This document shows positions 56,381-60,741 of a DNA stretch of 60,741 nt, piece after piece. The DNA lies in the NCBI GenBank assembly GCA_000697355.1, contig JNEN01000840.1:1-60741 (forward strand). Reading direction: 5' to 3'. The position numbers and the translations under genes were made by a program. The notes beneath the pieces are model-generated. The model saw nothing but the letters and a program-made list of their open reading frames with translations, did no database searches and was not told where the DNA came from. Source of the stretch: Syncephalastrum monosporum B8922. Taxonomy: Eukaryota > Mucoromycota > Mucoromycetes > Mucorales > Syncephalastraceae. Every line of letters begins with the position of its first letter. Positions within the stretch are counted from its first letter, which is position 1.

Positions 56381-57165
56381 TGTTGAGATTAAGGATCTTT
56401 TGAAAGAAAAGAGTCTTGCTTTGGGGAAAGAAAAAGTAGAGAGAGAGAAAGAGGTGTCGCAAACTCCCGAGAGCCCCCAACCCAAGTCTACGTCACCGCG
56501 GTCTTTCAATAAAATGGCTTATGATTGGTCAGTTTTAAAAATGAACTTCTTAAAAGGCAACTTTGGTACCCGCGTCTTGCCCTTTCTGCAGCACTGCCAC
56601 ACTCCCATTTCCATCCGGGTGTTTTCCGCTGCGCTATAAATGCACGCATAAAAACGGAATTTTGCAGATCTAAACATGGTTTTTATCGGTTCTTTGCGAT
56701 AACGCATGAAAGCGTAACTTCCTTCCTGCTCTTCTCATTTTAGTATCAGGTAACGTCGTTTCCCAAGGAATTACTACAGAGAGCAATATAAGCAGTAGAA
56801 GATATACAGATCCAACGTATACCAGACGAAACGTATACCAGACGAGCACGATTTACTGAGACCTTTTGCAGTGATATTATGTAATCTTTACGCGAGTTAT
56901 AGACGAGATTGGTCAACTATATCGAATAAAACTGATAGATGAGTGGCCTTGGGGCTCAAGTTATACAAGATTAATATGACATTCTCTTTGTGTGAAGTAA
57001 AATAAAGACGAAAATAAAGGTGATTGGGCCAAGATGTTTTGAATACTTTAGCGAAGTCGATTTTTGTAAAGTGGACTTCAGCAAAGAATCGACCAACGAT
57101 GAATATGATGCCTGGATATTTTTGTTTCAGACAAAGGGAAAGGGTTCTTTAACTCTTTTTCCACC
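56381..57165. other. Intergenic region
   Basis: Promoter of the ALY/REF gene and AT-rich DNA. Direct repeat of CGTATACCAGACGA at about 56816 and 56830. No gene seen. Confidence 0.5.
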
Positions 57166-57476
57166 ATGAACCAAAATGATTTTATCAAACGACGCCGCAG
57201 TGTGCATAGTCCTTGGAATACGAGCGACGAACGCGGGCAAGCAGCACGTGAGCCGCGTTTCGCTGAACGCGAACTGAATGTCGTTTACGTCAATGAACAT
57301 GGACCATTATTGATTTTTGGTTCTTTTTTCTCACCTTTTAAAAGTGATTGTTATCAAACCCCCTCCAGCTCTTTTTACTTGGGAAAAGGCGAGAGAGTTG
57401 ATCAGGCAGGATATTGTCCAAGCCAGGCGTGTGGACAATGGCGAAACGGTACTCCAACAAATTGTTCAATCAGGTA
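57166..57476 (+). pseudogene. 5' fragment of a host-type gene interrupted by repeats
   Basis: Starting at ATG 57166, a Gln/Arg-rich N-terminus (MNQNDFIKRRRSVHSPWNT) runs to about VYVNEHGPLLIF. A second frame, from about 57343, continues with PPPALFTWEKARELIRQDIV and NGETVLQQIVQS and ends at GTAACC (57475), a possible donor. A short intron may join the two. No 3' part is found; a Ty3/gypsy fragment on the other strand follows directly. It looks like a gene 5' end cut by insertion. Family not recognised. Confidence 0.3.
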
Positions 57477-57479
57477 ACC

Positions 57480-57677
57480 ATCGTGGCATTCGCGAGCCTC
57501 TGACCTCACAAACTTACGGGACTTTTCAGTGCAAAGACGACCGCCAATAACTCCCGTTTTGTGACAGAGTCTGGCCACAAAACCTAAGTGACGCGTCTGA
57601 CCGTCGACAACCTGGTACAAGGCTGCCTGGCTATCCAAGTTCGATGCGTCTGTGGCAATGCAGAATGGATAACACAT
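57480..57677 (-). pseudogene. Ty3/gypsy-type RNase H fragment
   Basis: The minus frame begins PFCIATDASNLDSQAALYQV and continues VVDGQTRHLGFVARLCHK. This matches the start of the retrotransposon RNase H domain (TDAS motif with the first catalytic Asp). Only about 40-65 residues remain. Confidence 0.65.
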
Positions 57678-57841
57678 GCCAGGATATCGTAGTGTCGGCG
57701 TTCATGTAAGCATGGTTAGGAGTCTATAGTCCGCCTGCTGATGACATACTGGCCAAATGCTTTCATAGAGTTGTGTTTCTCAACTGATCGCCGATCCAAT
57801 TACACTGTAATTCTCGAGATACGCGGCCACCACAGGGACCC

Positions 57842-58561
57842 TTGAAACCATTCGCCTACGGGAAACGGCCAGTCGCTATCAACCCATATCTGTATAAGCA
57901 GTACCCTAATCGTCCTGACACCAGCCAAAACGAGCAGCAGGAAGAGCATCAGGACGATTTGCAAAGCTTGTCGAGCGACGACGAAGCCCACAACTACAGC
58001 AAATCAAACATTATGGCCACTGCAAAAATGGTTCTCTTCCGGAGTGTTGATACGGAGGAACTATACGAACACAAGTTCCTCACGACGACGGACATGTTCC
58101 ATATCCTTGAGAGCCGTCTGCCAAAATTATCGACTATTGTAACCGTGCAAAAATTCAGCAGATGGATCTCAGGGGATGAAGAGCACTTTGGCGAGAAAGA
58201 AAACATTAAAATCGGTGGCCAGAGCAGAAAGCGACGTGATCTGTTTGTCCTGCGAGAGGCTGTCCAAAGCACCGTCGTCAAGACAGATTATAACAACTTC
58301 CTGCACCACATCCATTCGAAAGAGAACTGGATCACGATTGGATACGCCCGAAAGTCTGTGACAAGCGAATCGGATGAGACGAGGACAAGGCTGCTACAAA
58401 TAATGATCACAAAGCTACGAACGCGTTGCTACTGCAACAAGATGTACGTATCTGCGAAGTCATCAGCGTTATGCCCAATAATGGAGCGAGACGACGGCAA
58501 CAATCCAAGATCGGGGAGGTTGAACTACAAGCAATCTATTATGATCGCTTCCTGTCGGTAA
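57842..58561 (+). pseudogene. Resolvase-like repeat ORF with YARKS motif
   Basis: A 239-codon frame. After an acidic Gln/Asp/Ser-rich part, a helical segment (TDMFHILESRLPKLSTIVTV; SRKRRDLFVLREAVQ) precedes ENWITIGYARKS, then DETRTRLLQIMITKLRTR and MYVSAKSSA. IGYARKS strongly resembles the N-terminal catalytic strand of serine recombinases (GYARVS), with the Ser in the catalytic position. The D-x-x-R helix that follows fits too. I recall such proteins as repeated families in Mucorales, which may be transposon-borne. The frame loses similarity after about 58490, where a different repeat begins. It could still encode a protein, but looks truncated. Confidence 0.45.
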
Positions 58562-58860
58562 TTGTGGCTGATCAGGAGAAGACCGTCGCCTTACGGTGGG
58601 CCAACAAATCTCTAGACGATGAGTCTGATATACGACTGGACGCGGTCATATCGACCCTGGCCCTGCATGACCTCGGTCATCATATTGGCGTCGGTGAAGT
58701 GAAGCCCGGCAACCACTCCACCACGAAACGATCCGTCAATCTTGACGTTTTTCGGCCTGGAATAGTCTTCAAGAGGGCCATCGACAAATGGGGCTAGCGC
58801 GCTTGCTTGGCGGCAATGATCGGACGACTATCAGCAAGTTGCAACAGTACCAAGGCAACA
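58430..58860 (+). pseudogene. PD-(D/E)XK-like repeat fragment
   Basis: A plus frame overlapping the end of the resolvase-like ORF has EVELQAIYYDRFLSVIVAD, then ESDIRLDAVIST and IGVGEVKPGN, the D...E-x-K arrangement of PD-(D/E)XK folds. It continues FKRAIDKWG, and after a stop at 58795 similar sequence goes on (RACLAAMIG), so the stop is probably a mutation. I recall the same pattern from a large Mucorales repeat family. The start is missing. Confidence 0.45.
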
Positions 58861-58996
58861 CGCAAGGTGTGCTTAATTTCGGAGATTCACAACGTTGCCC
58901 AAACGAAGTCTGAGGATGTGGGTTGTCCCCTTACATTATTTCGTGTATAAAAATAAATTCTACTATGTGGATACTCCTTAGCACCTTTCGTGGCTA

Positions 58997-59468
58997 CGTA
59001 TTGGCGATACCCTCCAAGACATTGGCCTTGGTGCCATTCATATTTGACGATAACATGAGCAAATCTCGTTCCGCCTCACGGATCGACTTTAATTGATCGT
59101 CGAGTGCATCAATAATACGAATTACATCAATAAACTCATCGTCCTTGAGCTTACAATCGACATTGTCCCTTGGCGTGAGATCAGCCAAGGTATGATCACA
59201 AAGTGCTTTCAAAGTGGATTTGCTGGGGGCTTCGTATCCAGTCGCCGACAGGAACAGGAGTGAAAATCATGTCGCAAGGCTTTCCTTTACAGTATGTGTA
59301 TGCAGATACACATACCGCATACAATATGTAGATACTGAACACATGCAACCTGTATGTCATTAAGGGGACGACGTGCATAATGGCATACGTAGAGAAGGAT
59401 GCCACACAAGGCACGTCACAACTAATTTCCTTTATGCGATTGAAGAAAGAGATAGAGGTGCCATCCAT
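58997..59468 (-). other. Uncertain minus-strand coding segments
   Basis: Two neighbouring minus frames are protein-like. 59468 to about 59316 starts MDGTSISFFNRIKEIS and ends at a good donor (GTATGT). 59218-58997 gives LKALCDHTLADLTPRDN and IIDALDDQLKSIREAERDLL, a helical, possibly coiled segment. I cannot find a clean junction that joins them without a stop. They may be a small broken gene or two exons of an unseen one. Confidence 0.25.
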
Positions 59469-59656
59469 GGCCTCTTTCTAGAAAGAAATTACGCAATATG
59501 GCAGTATTCGTAGCTGTGAACAGAAGATCACAAAGTCATGTCTATAAAGGTGGTCCACCCCCCTTTTACAAGTAAATAATAGAATCATGGTAACAGGATG
59601 AGTATTGAACGTATGTAAAAGCAAATGAAATAATAAAAGGGTTCCGACTAATAACA

Positions 59657-60741
59657 TCAGATCTTTCCTAGAGTATACAGGCGTGCCCTGGCTTGTTCAA
59701 CAGCGCGTGCTGCCCCTTCGAGCTGCGCGATGCTGTCGTCGTGCGCTTCGCTCAACCGCCATTTCTCGGTGGAGAGTTTTTCAATCATGCGCGTCAGCCG
59801 GCGCACTTCGGCTTGCAAGTCCGCAACGGCTTGATCGGCCAGGCGTGCTTCTTCTTTGAGCCGATCGACCTGGTCTTGGGTCATGGCGTGTGACGCCCGC
59901 AGCGTTGAGAGCTCCTTCTCGCGCGATTGGAGGGTCTGCTTCAGCTCGGCGACGGCGTCCTTGTCGACGCGCCGCTTCTCTTTGGCGAGCTTGTACTCGA
60001 GTTCCTGAATGTGGTCTTCAAAGTCGCGCTTCAAGGCCTGATAGCGCTGCGTCTTCTTTTCGAGCGTCGCCACCCGGTTCTCGAGCACGTCTGTCACCCG
60101 CGTCTTGTAGTCTTGCAGGTGCTGCTGCCAGTAAAAGTCAAGGTGCTGCAGTTCTTCCTCGCGCGCGCTCGGGCTGTTGGCTTCAAGGGTCTTTATGCGT
60201 TCCAGGTACTGTGCCTTGGCCTCGTCCCAGTCGCGTGCTTGCAGCTCATATTCCTTCACCTCACGTCGGAGCGCCGCCAGGCGGTTGTCGTGGTCGGCTT
60301 CAACATCCAGCAGCTTGTCTTCGAGCGCCTTGATCTGGCCCTTGTAGTGCTGCTCGGCTTCCTCCCACTCGATCGCCTGCATCTCGTAGTCCTTGACTTT
60401 GCGCCGCAGACCAGCTAACCGCTCGCTGTGCTCGGCCTCGGAGTCCAGAAGCTTATCCTCGAGCGCCTTGATCTGCTCGCGATAGTGCTGTTTGGCCTCA
60501 TCCCACTCCTGGACTTGCAGCTCATACTCCTTGAGCTGGCGTCGCAAGCTCTCCATGCGGCCGCTGCGGTCGCCATCCTCCGCAATTTGCCTCTTGAGCG
60601 CCTTGATGCGGTCCTCATAGTCGTCTTTAGCAATCAACCACGCGGCCGCTTGGCGCTCGTAGCCACGCAGTTCACGGTGGAGTATGTCCAGGCGATCGTG
60701 GCGCGTCAGCTCGAGGTCGGAAATCTTGCGCTCGAGGTCAG
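59657..60741 (-). CDS. Coiled-coil protein built of 46-residue repeats (3' part; 5' end outside window)
   Basis: The minus frame is open from the window edge to a TAG at 59659-59657, about 361 codons. At least three tandem units of 45-46 residues share the pattern LxxLRRxxKxYExQxxxW, followed by AxxxYxxxIKALExKLLDxExxHxxR. The rest is a continuous heptad coiled coil (EVRRLTRMIEKLSTEKWRL) ending ARLYTLGKI. The protein is extremely rich in Glu, Arg, Lys, Leu and Ala with no hydrophobic segment. It is a structural rod, comparable in form only to tropomyosin/myosin-tail, Uso1 or kinetochore-type proteins. No head domain is in the window. Confidence 0.7.
   Translation of the reverse strand, partial: DLERKISDLELTRHDRLDILHRELRGYERQAAAWLIAKDDYEDRIKALKRQIAEDGDRSGRMESLRRQLKEYELQVQEWDEAKQHYREQIKALEDKLLDSEAEHSERLAGLRRKVKDYEMQAIEWEEAEQHYKGQIKALEDKLLDVEADHDNRLAALRREVKEYELQARDWDEAKAQYLERIKTLEANSPSAREEELQHLDFYWQQHLQDYKTRVTDVLENRVATLEKKTQRYQALKRDFEDHIQELEYKLAKEKRRVDKDAVAELKQTLQSREKELSTLRASHAMTQDQVDRLKEEARLADQAVADLQAEVRRLTRMIEKLSTEKWRLSEAHDDSIAQLEGAARAVEQARARLYTLGKI

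Noticed and set aside
1..60741. CRISPR array, bacterial operon or prophage
   Set aside because: No regularly spaced direct repeats; spliced eukaryotic genes throughout.

Overview
The window looks like nuclear DNA of an early-diverging filamentous fungus, most likely Mucoromycota (order Mucorales or a close relative). Genes are split by many short introns (mostly 45-70 nt) with GTAAGT-type donors and CTAAC/TTAAC-like branch sites. Exons are GC-rich and intergenic DNA is AT-rich. Several degenerate repeat ORFs resemble families I recall as frequent in Mucorales. No prokaryotic-type operon is visible. The genus is not resolved.

Layout. 1-420: the 5' part of an Ala/Ser/Pro-rich gene with FG-like motifs (minus). 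1.1-3.8 kb: repeat graveyard with a broken Helitron Rep abutting a PD-(D/E)XK-like ORF. 4.0-6.5 kb: inorganic pyrophosphatase (plus) and Rpb7 (minus), convergent. 7.5-8.9 kb: RING-CH membrane E3 ligase. 9.5-15.4 kb: the INO80 ATPase. 15.7-17.9 kb: an F-box/LRR protein (minus). 17.9-21.2 kb: gene-poor, with a candidate Pol III-type structured RNA. 21.2-25.8 kb: RNA polymerase III subunit C31, a multi-LIM protein and a three-KH RNA-binding protein, all plus. 26.4-32.3 kb: a ZIP zinc transporter, a WD40 protein and a rhomboid-like protein, all minus. 33.4-35.3 kb: a truncated ORF, a DIRS-type reverse transcriptase remnant and a Tc1/mariner-type transposase remnant. 36.2-46.3 kb: two paralogous cytochrome P450s and an MFS drug-type transporter, all plus, with a small spliced gene candidate and an orphan ORF between the P450s. 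46.7-49.0 kb: 6-phosphogluconate dehydrogenase (minus), divergent from a small hydrophilic protein gene. 49.4-51.0 kb: a small membrane protein and an RRM/SR-like protein. 51.5-56.4 kb: an F-BAR/SH3 protein and an ALY/REF (Yra1) mRNA-export adaptor, both minus. 56.4-59.5 kb: second repeat graveyard (host-gene fragment, Ty3/gypsy RNase H fragment, resolvase-like ORF, PD-(D/E)XK-like fragment, uncertain minus-strand exons). 59.66-60.74 kb: the 3' part of a repeat-built coiled-coil gene (minus).

Most genes are conserved housekeeping functions (transcription, chromatin, RNA export, pyrophosphate hydrolysis, pentose phosphate pathway, zinc uptake, septum/cytoskeleton) with no evident common pathway. 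The exception is P450-P450-MFS, which could form a small oxidation/efflux module. The most unusual items are the candidate ncRNA at 19.06-19.38 kb, the rhomboid whose catalytic His position reads Asn, the resolvase-like ORF fused to a PD-(D/E)XK-like fragment, the Helitron chimera, and an ALY/REF gene with one oversized intron. Exon coordinates were worked out by hand from frame continuity and splice signals.
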